From Streptomyces sp. P3 (lineage in GTDB: Bacteria > Actinomycetota > Actinomycetes > Streptomycetales > Streptomycetaceae): a stretch of DNA of 64,000 nucleotides. The position numbers and the translations under genes were made by a program. The DNA is taken from NCBI RefSeq assembly GCF_003032475.1, contig NZ_CP028369.1, forward strand, positions 2,728,001 to 2,792,000. The letters run 5' to 3'. The first letter of the stretch is position 1; the number at the start of each line of letters is the position of its first letter. The notes below the pieces were generated by a model. It was given only the letters and a program-made list of their open reading frames with translations. It ran no database searches and had not been told where the DNA came from. Below are positions 45,173-53,968 of the stretch, piece after piece.

Positions 45173-45739
45173 TCAGACCTGCCCGAGGTCGATCTCCACC
45201 GGGAAGGGGGCCACTACCTTGAGGACGCCGGTGAAAACGTCTCCGTCCCGGTAGGTCTTCGTTGCGGGGTCGAGAACGTAGGTGTACACGAGAGGAACGC
45301 CTGTCGCGGCCTGCTCGATCCGCCAGTGGAAGCCGATGCCCGCCTTGGCGTACTGGTCGACCTTCACGATCCGGTCGGTGGTCTCCGAGCCCGGCGACAC
45401 CACCTCCGCGACCAGCAGCACGTGCTCAGGGCGGGTGGGGGTGACATCGATCGTGTCTGCGCGGTACACGACGACGTCCGGGCGGCGATTGGTGAGCGGA
45501 ACGTCCTGAAGCCGGACGTCGAAGTCGGTGTCGGCGTTCCACTCCGGGCCGGCGGCGGCATCCAGGGCGTTCGCCAGAATGCGGGCCGGCCGGTTGTGTC
45601 GCTTGGACGCGCTCGGGCTCACGACGACCATCCCGTCCACGATCTCGATGCCGGCGCACTGTTCCTCGGACCAGGAGTCGTACTCCTGCGCCGTGATCTG
45701 CTCATGCATCCACGCCGGGGCCACCATCTCGGCCGTCAT
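45173..45739 (-). CDS. Uma2-family (restriction-endonuclease-like) protein
   Basis: A 188-residue protein; ATG 45739 follows GGGAGGTG. The PD-(D/E)xK-type core is visible: GIEIVDGMVVVSPSASKRHN, TNRRPDVVVYRADTID (Asp), then VLLVAEVVSPGSETTDRIVK, VDQYAKAGI (Glu and downstream Lys). These match the Uma2/DUF820 family, widespread in Streptomyces and cyanobacteria; function unproven, a nuclease role is inferred from fold. Confidence 0.9.
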   Translation of the reverse strand: MTAEMVAPAWMHEQITAQEYDSWSEEQCAGIEIVDGMVVVSPSASKRHNRPARILANALDAAAGPEWNADTDFDVRLQDVPLTNRRPDVVVYRADTIDVTPTRPEHVLLVAEVVSPGSETTDRIVKVDQYAKAGIGFHWRIEQAATGVPLVYTYVLDPATKTYRDGDVFTGVLKVVAPFPVEIDLGQV

Positions 45740-46063
45740 GAAGCACCTCCCGGACACTGTGCTGCGGGCTCGCTCCCGCTGGGTTCTGCGTACGGTCTGC
45801 CACCCGTCCGGCATGCTGACCTCGCTCACGCCCTCCCCGTCGGTGACTAGTGGCCTACTCCGGAGAGGGCGGCAGCGGCCGGCCCGGCGAGTCCCGGCAA
45901 AACGGGAGAGGACGCCGCCACCTCGCCGACGTCCTCGAAGTCCTGAAGGTACAGGTGCTTGCGCAGTCGTCGCCCCGGTACGTCACACCCTCCAGCGCAC
46001 CGCGGCGGAACCCGTCGCATCGACCGCAGGTAACGGAGGATCCCATCGGCGCACGGTCAGCGG

Positions 46064-46561
46064 TCAGTCGGGGGAGCCGGTGAGTCGTCGGAGTGAGGTG
46101 CGGCGGCGTTTCGTCAGACCTTCTCGACTCGCACGGAGTGTCCCGCGAGGAGTTGAGCCATGTCGTCCGGTGTCGGACGTGAAGACGGTTGCCTCAGCTC
46201 CCTGCCCGGCTTCCCGCCCTGCCACAGCCGCCAGGATGGCGTCGATGGCGTACTTGTGACCATGCAGACCGGCTGCCTTCAGCATGTCGCGCGCCATGGC
46301 GATCATCTGGTCGTCCGTGTGTACGACGCGGATCCGGGACAGTGTCCAGTTCCACAGCGCCTGCTTCGACGTTTCGCGAGGGTCCCATGCTTCCAAGGTC
46401 GTGAGCGCCGACGTGACGATCGGGATGTCGAGCCGCGGAGCCGTTTTGATCAGCGCGGCCATCTCCCGATCGCCGTGAACCGACTTGGAGAGGGCCTCGG
46501 AGTCGAACACGAAAACGCGCTGTCGCGGCCGGTGCAGTTTCGCTCGGACGGTGCGGCTCAC
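46064..46561 (-). pseudogene. VapC-type PIN-domain toxin with frameshifted C-terminus
   Basis: 165 codons from GTG 46561, which overlaps the antitoxin stop (GTGA). The four acidic residues of PIN ribonucleases are present: Asp20 (FVFDSEAL), Glu57 (LTTLEAW), Asp107 (YAIDAIL) and Asp130 (VFTSD). Just after Asp130 the frame shifts. In the neighbouring frame the expected ending PDDMAQLLAGHSVRVEKV is found, stopping at 46114. The present reading adds 35 unrelated residues. The toxin may be inactive, or active with a changed tail, since the catalytic set lies before the shift. Confidence 0.8.
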
Positions 46562-46824
46562 GGGGCCTCGTCTGAATGCGAGTGCTGCTCGTCGTGCCAG
46601 CTGTCAATCGCGGCGATACGGTCCAGCGCTGCTTGCTGCTCGTCGTCCGTCACGGCGCCGTGCTCTTCTTCGAGGCGTTCAGCCAACTCGCGCAGTCGGT
46701 CCATGGCGTCCTGATGAGCGGCGGCGGCCGCAATGTAACTGGACACCCCGCGCGCATCGACGCGTTCCTTGATCGATTCCACCAGCTCTTCCGGCACGGT
46801 GATAGTGATCTTCCGAGTTGCCAT
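46558..46824 (-). CDS. Ribbon-helix-helix antitoxin (VapB-like)
   Basis: An 88-residue protein. MATRKITITVPEELVESIKE is an N-terminal ribbon-helix-helix; the rest is a helical, acidic toxin-binding tail ending HDEQHSHSDEAP. The start ATG is inside the palindrome at 46820-46838, so no ribosome-binding site exists and the message is probably leaderless. It overlaps the toxin by four bases. Confidence 0.85.
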   Translation of the reverse strand: MATRKITITVPEELVESIKERVDARGVSSYIAAAAAHQDAMDRLRELAERLEEEHGAVTDDEQQAALDRIAAIDSWHDEQHSHSDEAP

Positions 46825-46838
46825 ACTTCAAATATGGC
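46820..46838 (-). promoter_or_regulatory. Autoregulatory palindrome overlapping the antitoxin start
   Basis: GCCATACTTCAAATATGGC has 6-bp arms (GCCATA/TATGGC). It contains the antitoxin start codon. Upstream lies an array of four GGTGT pentamers. Ribbon-helix-helix antitoxins commonly bind such palindromes to repress their own operon. Confidence 0.6.
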
Positions 46839-46970
46839 ATGTCTGGTGTGGTGTGGTGTGGTGTGGGTGGCGCCTCGGCTGCCGCTTCACGCTTTGCCCG
46901 GGAAGGCCGGAGTCAGGGCGTGAGGGGCGTAGAGACCTTGCGGTGCGCGTGGGTACCTGGTGATTCGCCC

Positions 46971-47102
46971 GCTCACGCAAACGGCCCCGGACGAGGAGTC
47001 CGAGGCCGAGCAAAACCCCTCCCTGGTGGATAAACCCCAGGTCAGAGCGGTAACGCGTTGTGCCCCCGGCAGGATTCGAATCTGCGACACCCGCTTTAGG
47101 AG
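46971..47102. repeat. Left copy of the long direct repeat, including tRNA-Arg 3' half
   Basis: GCTCACGCAAACGGCCCCGG opens a 132-base segment that matches 48152-48284 with interruptions. Its last 42 bases (47061-47102) equal the 3' half of tRNA-Arg(CCT) with one mismatch and stop at the anticodon loop. It is the left boundary of the toxin-antitoxin islet. Confidence 0.85.
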
Positions 47103-47333
47103 TTTTCCCTGATCAAGGCTGTGACCTGCGGAAACATTGGCGATGTGGTGCCTGGCCTGCGAAAACACCCCTCCGTGGTTCTCACGAGGTTTCCCGGCCT
47201 CGTGTGTGCTGAATCCGTTCCGGGCCGGCCACGAGGTGGACGACCTCGCGGGCGCGGCGCGACCAGGGAGGGCGCAGGCTGCGAGCCTGTGGAGACTTGC
47301 GCTATGCAATTGAAGGTATATACCGTTGATTGC

Positions 47334-47702
47334 ATGACGGAGCGGTGGGAGATCGAGATCGAAGCCGAAGTGAGGGATTGGCTTGAGCTGCTTCCGTTCC
47401 GCCTCTACCGGCGTGTGGAGGACAAGACGGACCGTCTCTTGGACGAGCCGACGACTCTCGGTGAGCCGTACTCGCGGCACCTGGGCGGCAAGCTGCGTGA
47501 ACTGCGCTTCGAACTGGACGGCGAGGCCGTGCGCATCCCGTACTGGCTCGCTCCCGGGCAGCGGATTGTTCTGCTGACAGTGTTCCGCAAGACGAGGATG
47601 CGCGAGGCGGCGGAAGTCGAGCGTGCGCAGCAGGCCCAGAAGGTCTGCGAAGCCGAGCACGGTCGAGCCGAGCACACCTACGATCGCCGCAAGGAGAGTT
47701 GA
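47334..47702 (+). CDS. RelE/HigB-type toxin
   Basis: A 122-residue protein of the phage-derived Gp49-like HigB/RelE group: WEIEIEAEVRDWLELLPFRL, LGEPYSRHLGGKLRELRFEL, YWLAPGQRIVLLTVFRKTRM. The LRELRF and VFRKT segments carry the basic residues typical of ribosome-dependent mRNA interferases. ATG 47334 was chosen because a TACCGT -10 and the palindrome GGTATATACC lie just before, fitting a leaderless start; ATG 47304 is ten codons earlier. The stop overlaps the antitoxin ATG. Confidence 0.85.
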   Translation: MTERWEIEIEAEVRDWLELLPFRLYRRVEDKTDRLLDEPTTLGEPYSRHLGGKLRELRFELDGEAVRIPYWLAPGQRIVLLTVFRKTRMREAAEVERAQQAQKVCEAEHGRAEHTYDRRKES

Positions 47703-48025
47703 TGAATCACAGCACGTGGAGGACGCGCCGGGCCCGGCAGCTTGCGGGTGAGACGGTGGAGTACGACCAGGAGTACGTCGACGCGCGGCTGGCCGGCGAT
47801 CTCGGGCAGGCGGTCTACGACCGTCGGATCGAGCTTGGCCTGTCCCAGGCTGAACTGGCCGAGCGGGCTGGGATGACGCAGCCTCAGGTGTCCCGGATGG
47901 AGGGCGGTGACACTGTGCCCACTCTCCCGCTGCTGCGACGCCTGGCCAAGGCCCTGGACGGCACCCTGAACGTGGCCATCGACGAGGGTGACTCCCACGT
48001 CACCTTCACCCCACACGCCGCCTGA
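47702..48025 (+). CDS. XRE-family antitoxin (HigA-like)
   Basis: A 107-residue antitoxin with AAGGAG upstream; its ATG shares one base with the toxin stop. The helix-turn-helix is in LGLSQAELAERAGMTQPQVS, RMEGGDTVPTLPLLRRLAKA. Toxin-first order is that of HigBA-type modules. The remnant at 43188 is a close relative, so a second copy once existed 4.5 kb away. Confidence 0.9.
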   Translation: MNHSTWRTRRARQLAGETVEYDQEYVDARLAGDLGQAVYDRRIELGLSQAELAERAGMTQPQVSRMEGGDTVPTLPLLRRLAKALDGTLNVAIDEGDSHVTFTPHAA

Positions 48026-48151
48026 AACCGTCCTGGCCGGGGCCGTCGAGGGCATCGTCGACCTGAGTCAGTGAGTGTCGCGGATGCCTCGCCGATGAGG
48101 TTGACCGGGCGAGCATGCCGCCGCCGAAGCTCTCGACGAAGAAGTCCTTTC

Positions 48152-48284
48152 GCTCACGCAAACGGCCCCGGATGAGGATCGCGAGGCCGAGCGGAGGGCT
48201 GACCTGGGGGGGGAAACCCCAGGTCAGCTGCTTGATGTGTTGTGCCCCCGGCAGGATTCGAACCTGCGACACCCGCTTTAGGAG
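48152..48284. repeat. Right copy of the long direct repeat, including tRNA-Arg 3' half
   Basis: Right partner of the repeat at 46971. It contains the palindrome CTGACCTGGGGGGGAAACCC, AGGTCAG between the flanking segment and the tRNA, a probable transcription terminator for the tRNA, and continues into the intact tRNA gene. Confidence 0.85.
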
Positions 48285-48315
48285 AGCGGTGCTCTATCCC
48301 CTGAGCTACGAAGGC
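48243..48315 (-). tRNA. tRNA-Arg (anticodon CCT)
   Basis: 73 bases fold as a full cloverleaf. Acceptor GCCTTCG pairs with CGGGGGC with two G-T pairs; D-arm GCTCAGGGGATAGAGC; anticodon stem CCGCT/AGCGG around loop CTCCTAA with anticodon CCT; T-arm GCAGG-TTCGAAT-CCTGC. It reads AGG codons. The 3' end CCA is not encoded. It is the integration target whose 3' half is repeated at 47061 and 44899. Confidence 0.97.
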
Positions 48316-48522
48316 AGGGGCTTGTGGGTTACCTGTTGAGGATCCTTGGGGTGGATCTTCGACCTGTAGTACAAGCCCGCTGGTCAGACCCGGTGCGACG
48401 CTTTCCGCTCTGTTGCCTGAGCGGACGGCGCGGCGTACCGATGACCGACCAGGGACAGCCTAGCGGATGTGCTCCGCGGAGCGTCGTCGGTATGGGGGCG
48501 GAGGGTTTTCGCCGGCGTCCCC

Positions 48523-48640
48523 GCGCCTCCCGGCGTTCCCGCGCCTCCCGGCGTTCCCGCGCCTCCCGGCGTTCCCGCGCCTCCCGGCGTTCCCGCGCCT
48601 CCCGGCGTCCCCGCGCCTCCCGGCGTACCGGCGTCCCCGC
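48523..48640. repeat. 18-bp tandem repeat (GCGCCTCCCGGCGTTCCC)
   Basis: Four perfect units from 48523, a fifth with one change, then degenerate copies. It lies between the tRNA and the glycosidase terminator and is probably non-coding. Confidence 0.9.
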
Positions 48641-48664
48641 GCCTCTCGGCGTACCGGCGTACCG

Positions 48665-48698
48665 GCGCCTCCCGCCGGCCGGGGCCGGCGGGAGGCGC
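48665..48698 (-). terminator. Perfect 16-bp-stem terminator of the glycosidase gene
   Basis: GCGCCTCCCGCCGGCC, a GG loop, then its exact complement, ending six bases from the minus-strand glycosidase stop codon. Confidence 0.85.
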
Positions 48699-48704
48699 GG
48701 GCGG

Positions 48705-51700
48705 TCATGACTTGCCGAGCAGGCGCCAGATCTGGTTCTTCTTGGTGGTCAGGGTGCTGCCGGTGTCGCAGGTCCACTGGTGGACGAGGGCGCCGGGGGC
48801 GGTGGAGATGGTGCTGACGTCGACGCACTTGCCGCTGTGTACGGCGACGAGCTGGTAGTCGTGGCTGTTGCCGAGGGCGGTCACCGGGCGGAGGGTGAAC
48901 CGCTGGTTGGCGGCGCCGGTGCACGTCCACTGCTGGACGGCGGCGCCGTTGACGGTGGAGACCTGGGAGATGTCGAGGCACTTGCCGCCGGCGTGGTTGA
49001 CGACGGTGTAGGTGTCGGTGGCGCCGCTGACGGGGTGGAAGTCGAAGATCTGCTCCTGTCCGCCGGTGCAGGTGTTCTGCTGGTACTGGGTGCCGTCGGA
49101 GGTGGACTGGGCGGGGTCCTCGAGGCAGAGCGAGCTGTGCTGGGCGACGGCCGTGGAGGAGAAGCCGGTCGCGGCGCCGATGTGCAGGTTCTGCGGGGCG
49201 AAGGAGACCTCGTCCAGGTGGGGCGCCGAGCTGGAGCGCATGGGCTGTCCGATGTCGCTGCCGCCGCCGGAGTAGACGACGCCGATGGTCGTGCCGTCGT
49301 AGTTGTAGAGCTGTGAGGCGGTGAACTTCACCGTGTTGGCGCCCTGGGCCAGGGTCACCGGGACGGTGTGGGTGCCGAACTGGTTCCAGTGCAGGGTGCT
49401 GGCGAAGTTGACGCGGGTGGCGGTGCCGCCGTTGACGCTGACGTCGGCGTGCTCGGCGTACAGGTCGGGGTTGTAGTGGTTGGAGGGCAGTTCCTCGGCG
49501 TTGGCGTACCGCATGGTCATGGCGTAGGTGCCGGCCGTGGGCGCGTTGACTGCGAGGGTGAGGGAGTTGGCGGTTCCGTTGCCGATGCCGGTGACGACGC
49601 CGCCGTCGGCCTGGGTGTAGGTGGTGTCGGTGGCCGCGGTGCCGGTGAGGGTGCCGTTCTCGGCCTGGTAGGTGACGACGTTGCCGGTGGTGACGGCGTC
49701 GCCGGCGCCGAACGGGGTGACGGCCAGGTCGTCCAGGGTCAGGGTGCCGCTGGTGCCGGTGACCGCGACCTTGTTGATGCCGGCGGTCAGGTGGACCCGG
49801 TTGGTGGAGGTGGACCAGGCGCTGGTCGTCGTGCCGGAGAGGATCTGGTCGTCGGCGGCCTTGCCGTTGACGGTGAGGCCGGCCCGGCCGGTGTTGCGGT
49901 AGCGGGCTGTCAGGTCGGCGTAGCCGTCCTGCGCGGAGTAGACCCAGAAGGTCGCGGACCTGCCGGAGGTGAGGTTGACCGCGCCCGCGCCGGACTGGCC
50001 CTGGGAGGCGTAGGTGGCGGTGCCGCTGTCGGAGAGCGTCGCCTGCTCGGCCTCGTAGAGCGTGGTGCCCTGGACGGCGGCGTCCTTGTACCTCAGGTCG
50101 ATCTTGTCGATGATGGCGTCGCCGGCGGTCTTCGCTCCGTTGTCGCCGGTGGTGGCGAGGGTGATGGTGTGGCTGCCGGCGGTGAGGTGCACGATGGTGT
50201 CGCTGTGCCCCCAGACCACCCACTGGAAGCCGACGGGTATGTCGATCCTGGCCGAGGCTCCGCCGTCGACCCGCGCGTACACGTTCGTCGGGCCCTTGAC
50301 GTCGGCGTCCTTGGCGTAGCTGTTGCCGAACACCGACAGGTCGTAGTCGCCGGTGGTGGGGACGGAGACGGGGAAGGAGATCACCGTGGTCGAGCCGGTG
50401 CGCAGACCGCCGACGTCCTTGGTGCCCGAGGTGGCGAACTTACCGACGTTGCCGGTCGTGCCCTCGGTGTTGATGTTGTAGCCGCTGCCACTGAGGGTGG
50501 CGTTCTCGGCCTCGTACGTGCCCGTCCAGGTGCTGTCGGAGGCCGTGGCGCTGCCGGTGCCGCCCGGGGAGACGATCACCTGGTACGCGGACATCGCGTC
50601 GAGGGTGAGCGGGAGGGTGATCGAGCCGTCGGAGCCCACGGCGACGTCGGCGTCGGAGAGCCGGGTCGGGGTGGCGGCCGCGCCGACGTAGCCGCTGTAG
50701 CGGTCCTGGAACACGCTGACGTGCACGGTGCTGCCGAAGACCGCGGGGTCGATGTTCTTGATCACCGTGCTGGAGGCACCGCTGGTGCCGCCGCCGGCGA
50801 GGATGACGCGGGCCTGCTTCTTGGCCGTGTCGAGGCTCGCCACGCCCTGGAGGGTGTACGCGGCATTGGCCTCGGTGCTGGTGACCTTGACGGTGCTGCC
50901 GCCCTTCATGGAGCTGTACCAGTTGTACAGCCACCACTGGGCGTTGGGGGTGTTCTGGGCGGCGGCCGAGTCGCCGAGGTTGCCGTTGATGTTCCAGTAC
51001 GGCAGGTTGCCGTCGACCTTCTCGTCCTCGATGGCCGCGATCCACTGGACCATCTGGCCGGGGTCGGTCAGGTGGTAGCGGTGGGCGTACTCGTTGAGGT
51101 TGACGGTGATCGGGGAGGTGATCCCCGCGGCGGACTCCACCGCGCGGTAGGAGTTGACGGTGTTGCGCACGTCGGCCGGGCTGCCCAGGGTGTGCCAGGT
51201 CACCACGTCGGGCAGGCAGTTGTTGGCCTTGCAGTAGGTGAGGAAGCCGCTGAGGGAGGAGCTGGTGTAGCTGGAGGTGTTGGGTCCGGCCAGCCGTGCT
51301 GCGGGCCAGAGGCCCTTGATGAAGTTGTAGGTCTGGCGCCACTCGGCGTTGAAGTTGGCCAGCGCGGTCGAATTGGTGCGCATGCCACTGAACCAGTTCA
51401 GGTCGGGCTCGTTGTAGGGGATGAAGACGATGTGGCTCGCGTAGGGGCTGGCCTTCGCCTGCTCGACCTGGGTCTTCATGTTCGCCTGGTATTCCGCGTA
51501 GCTCGCGCGCTCGTACGTGTTGCGGTACACGTCCGTCATGTAGATGAACACGTCGCCGCCGCCGCTGTCGACGAAGGGCTTGGCGATCTCCAGCGCGTCC
51601 GAGCCGGGGTGCTGCTGTCCGTCCTGGTACTTGGTGTTGGTGGTCGTCAGCCCCATCCCCTCGATGAGGTTGTTCGTCGGCACGTCCGGCCCGTACAGGC

Positions 51701-51899
51701 CGTACAGCGCCCCGGAGGCGCCGCCGCGGAAGGCTCCGGTGGTGGTGCCGAGGTCGACAGTGAGGGTGGGGGTGGCGGCGGAGGCCGGCGTCGCCGTCAC
51801 GCTGGTGACGCCGGCGATGACGGTCAGCGGGAGCAGCGTCCTGGTGATGCCGTGGAGAAGGCGTCTCTTGGCCGAGCGCCTTTGCCCGAGTCGTGGCAT
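48705..51899 (-). CDS. Secreted clan GH-A glycoside hydrolase with CBM35-like and ricin-type domains
   Basis: A 1064-residue exported enzyme. Signal peptide ends near ATPASA. Residues 45-460 resemble a GH39-like TIM barrel: VFIPYNEPDLNWF has the acid/base Glu after Asn, and ITVNLNEYAHRYHLTD has the probable nucleophile Glu. Three beta-sandwich modules starting YEAENATLSGSGYN, YEAEQATLSDSGTATYA and YQAENGTLTGT look like CBM35/CBM6 domains. A C-terminal ricin B (CBM13) domain has repeats GGKCLDISQVSTVNGAAVQQ, WTC and GKCVDVSTISTAPGALVHQW. Polysaccharide substrate unknown. It is the last gene of the sugar locus. Confidence 0.88.
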   Translation of the reverse strand: MPRLGQRRSAKRRLLHGITRTLLPLTVIAGVTSVTATPASAATPTLTVDLGTTTGAFRGGASGALYGLYGPDVPTNNLIEGMGLTTTNTKYQDGQQHPGSDALEIAKPFVDSGGGDVFIYMTDVYRNTYERASYAEYQANMKTQVEQAKASPYASHIVFIPYNEPDLNWFSGMRTNSTALANFNAEWRQTYNFIKGLWPAARLAGPNTSSYTSSSLSGFLTYCKANNCLPDVVTWHTLGSPADVRNTVNSYRAVESAAGITSPITVNLNEYAHRYHLTDPGQMVQWIAAIEDEKVDGNLPYWNINGNLGDSAAAQNTPNAQWWLYNWYSSMKGGSTVKVTSTEANAAYTLQGVASLDTAKKQARVILAGGGTSGASSTVIKNIDPAVFGSTVHVSVFQDRYSGYVGAAATPTRLSDADVAVGSDGSITLPLTLDAMSAYQVIVSPGGTGSATASDSTWTGTYEAENATLSGSGYNINTEGTTGNVGKFATSGTKDVGGLRTGSTTVISFPVSVPTTGDYDLSVFGNSYAKDADVKGPTNVYARVDGGASARIDIPVGFQWVVWGHSDTIVHLTAGSHTITLATTGDNGAKTAGDAIIDKIDLRYKDAAVQGTTLYEAEQATLSDSGTATYASQGQSGAGAVNLTSGRSATFWVYSAQDGYADLTARYRNTGRAGLTVNGKAADDQILSGTTTSAWSTSTNRVHLTAGINKVAVTGTSGTLTLDDLAVTPFGAGDAVTTGNVVTYQAENGTLTGTAATDTTYTQADGGVVTGIGNGTANSLTLAVNAPTAGTYAMTMRYANAEELPSNHYNPDLYAEHADVSVNGGTATRVNFASTLHWNQFGTHTVPVTLAQGANTVKFTASQLYNYDGTTIGVVYSGGGSDIGQPMRSSSAPHLDEVSFAPQNLHIGAATGFSSTAVAQHSSLCLEDPAQSTSDGTQYQQNTCTGGQEQIFDFHPVSGATDTYTVVNHAGGKCLDISQVSTVNGAAVQQWTCTGAANQRFTLRPVTALGNSHDYQLVAVHSGKCVDVSTISTAPGALVHQWTCDTGSTLTTKKNQIWRLLGKS

Positions 51900-51983
51900 G
51901 TGCTTACGTCCCTTCAGGGATTGGGCTGGATGTTGCTGTGCCGGCCCCCGTGCCGGACGTGTGGGTGGGTCGTCGCTCGTGGT

Positions 51984-53768
51984 TCAGACGACGGTGGCGG
52001 CGCTCTCGGAGGTCCTGGCGTCGCCGCTGCGGCGTTCGTGGTCGCGGGCGAGGAGGAGGTAGCTGCTCGCGGTCCAGGTGTAGGCGCGGTCGCGCAGTCC
52101 CTCGCCGGTCAGGGCGTCGAAGTTCTCGGCGAATCCCGAGGCCTCGCACAGTGCGCGGAAGCGGGCGCTGATCTCGTCCGCGAGGCGGGTGTGCCCGGCG
52201 CGGCGCAGGCCGTCCTCGATCAGGACGGTGGCGGGGGCCCAGATGGGGCCGCGCCAGTAGCCGTCGGGCTCGTAGTGAGGGGAGGCGGGGTGTTCGGTGG
52301 CCAGGCCGAACGCGGTGAGATGGGCCTCGATCCGTTCGGCCAGCCGGTCGCGGACCGCGTGGGGCAGACGGTCGCCGAGCACGATCGGCATCAGGTCCAG
52401 CAGACTGGCGCTGGGGGTGCGGGCCCCACCGTGGGCGGGGCGGCTCAGGAACCTTTCGCCGTCCCACAGTTCGTCGAGCAGGGCCGCCTGCAGGGCGTCG
52501 GCGGTGGCGGTGCGGAGACCGGCGTCCTCGTGGAAGCCCAGTTCGTCGGCCAGCCGGGCCAGTTCGTCGAGTTGGAGGACCAGCAGGGCGGTGAGTTCGG
52601 CGGTGACGGCGAGACGTCCGGGGTCGAAGGTGGTGGCGTTGTCCCAGCCGCTGTCGTTGCCGTGCTGGTAGTGGGGCATTGCGGCGCCGGGTGCGCGCCG
52701 CGCGGTGAGCCAGAAGTCCGTCCAGCGGGTGAGCCGTTCGTACGCCTCGGTCAGCTGCGCCCGGGTGAGCGGCTCGGGGAGCCGTCGGCGCAGGTGACCG
52801 AAGGCCCAGCCGTGGATGGGCGGTTTGACGAAGTTGTAGAGCACCTCGGAGTGGGTGACGGAGTCGGGGAGCGCGCCGCTGTCGTCCTGGTGGTCGAAGG
52901 GCAGGGAGAACTGGTCCCAGGCCAGCTCGGGGCAACCGGGGGCCAGAGCAAGGGCGTTGAAGCAGTGGTCCCAGCTCCACACCTTGTCCATCCAGTGCTT
53001 GGACATCAGCACGGCGGGCCGGGTCACCAGACCGGCCGGGAGCACGGTCGCCGACCACACCACGTAGGCGGCGAGTTCGGCGGCCGGGGTGGCGGCCGAG
53101 CTCCAGGGGGCGACCGTGTCGGCGAAGCGGGCGAACAGTTCCCGCGCGGCCTCCCGGACCTCGTCGAACGTCGCGGAGGAGTGGAAGGGCACTCGCGCGG
53201 TGCCGAGTTCCTCGACCGCGACCTCCCACGAGCCGTCGGCTCCGGCGGTGACCGTGAGACCGCGGTCGCCGGCGCCCAGCGCCTGGGAGCCGGAGACCGC
53301 GGTGACCGTGCCCGACAGCACGGTGATCCGGTAACGGCGGCCGGTCTCGTAGGAGGTGAACACGTGCGCGTCGTCCACCGGGTCGCGGTAGAAGTAGGTC
53401 CCGCCGAACGGTGTCAGGGCCTGCGCCGCCGCGGTGACCCGCAGGTCCAGTCCCCGGCCGTGCACGCGCACGGTGTCCGGCGACTCGTAGGCGAGGTCCA
53501 CGCGCCCGGCCGCGCCGGTCCAGCCGAGCAGGCCCGGCGTCGCCTCGACGGCGGTCTCCGCCCGCCCGCCCGTCGCCGCGTCGAGGGGGACGAGGCGCAG
53601 GACGGCGTGCATGCCGTTCTGGTGCGAGACGAGATGGAGGTCCTCGGCGCGCGTCCGCTCCGACAGCACGGGGGAGACGCCGAACCAGGAACCGTGCGTG
53701 CTGAAGGGTATGTCGTGGACGGAGAAGGCCGGGCCGGCCGGTGCGGCGGTCATGGAGGCGGCACTCAT
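51984..53768 (-). CDS. MGH1/GH63-like intracellular glycosidase
   Basis: A 594-residue (alpha/alpha)6-barrel protein without signal peptide. The pattern LMSKHWMDKVWSWDHCFNAL with an Asp in WSWDHCF, and the late YWRGPIWAPATVLIEDGLR, are those of the MGH1-like/GH63 glucosidase-trehalase group. ATG 53768 or ATG 53753 (both in frame) may start it; neither has a strong ribosome site. It probably acts on the imported oligosaccharide. The 200 bases upstream hold GGTCCGT-type short repeats and no gene. Confidence 0.85.
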   Translation of the reverse strand: MSAASMTAAPAGPAFSVHDIPFSTHGSWFGVSPVLSERTRAEDLHLVSHQNGMHAVLRLVPLDAATGGRAETAVEATPGLLGWTGAAGRVDLAYESPDTVRVHGRGLDLRVTAAAQALTPFGGTYFYRDPVDDAHVFTSYETGRRYRITVLSGTVTAVSGSQALGAGDRGLTVTAGADGSWEVAVEELGTARVPFHSSATFDEVREAARELFARFADTVAPWSSAATPAAELAAYVVWSATVLPAGLVTRPAVLMSKHWMDKVWSWDHCFNALALAPGCPELAWDQFSLPFDHQDDSGALPDSVTHSEVLYNFVKPPIHGWAFGHLRRRLPEPLTRAQLTEAYERLTRWTDFWLTARRAPGAAMPHYQHGNDSGWDNATTFDPGRLAVTAELTALLVLQLDELARLADELGFHEDAGLRTATADALQAALLDELWDGERFLSRPAHGGARTPSASLLDLMPIVLGDRLPHAVRDRLAERIEAHLTAFGLATEHPASPHYEPDGYWRGPIWAPATVLIEDGLRRAGHTRLADEISARFRALCEASGFAENFDALTGEGLRDRAYTWTASSYLLLARDHERRSGDARTSESAATVV

Positions 53769-53968
53769 TTCTTGTGCGGGGGTGGTCGGCGGTTCGCGGT
53801 CCGTGGTCCGTGGTCCGTGGTCCGCGGTTCGCTCCGCAGGACGGGGCGACGGTGCTCGCGCGACGGCTCGGGGGTGCGCGGTGGCACGGGTGCCGCGGGG
53901 CGACAGGGCGACCCGCCGGGGTGGGGTGCGGGACGGCACGGGTGGTGCCGGTGCGGTCGGCGCCGGTG

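Noticed and set aside
45850..46046. Small frames between the Uma2 gene and the PIN toxin
   Set aside because: No start signals or family match; the region appears to be intergenic.
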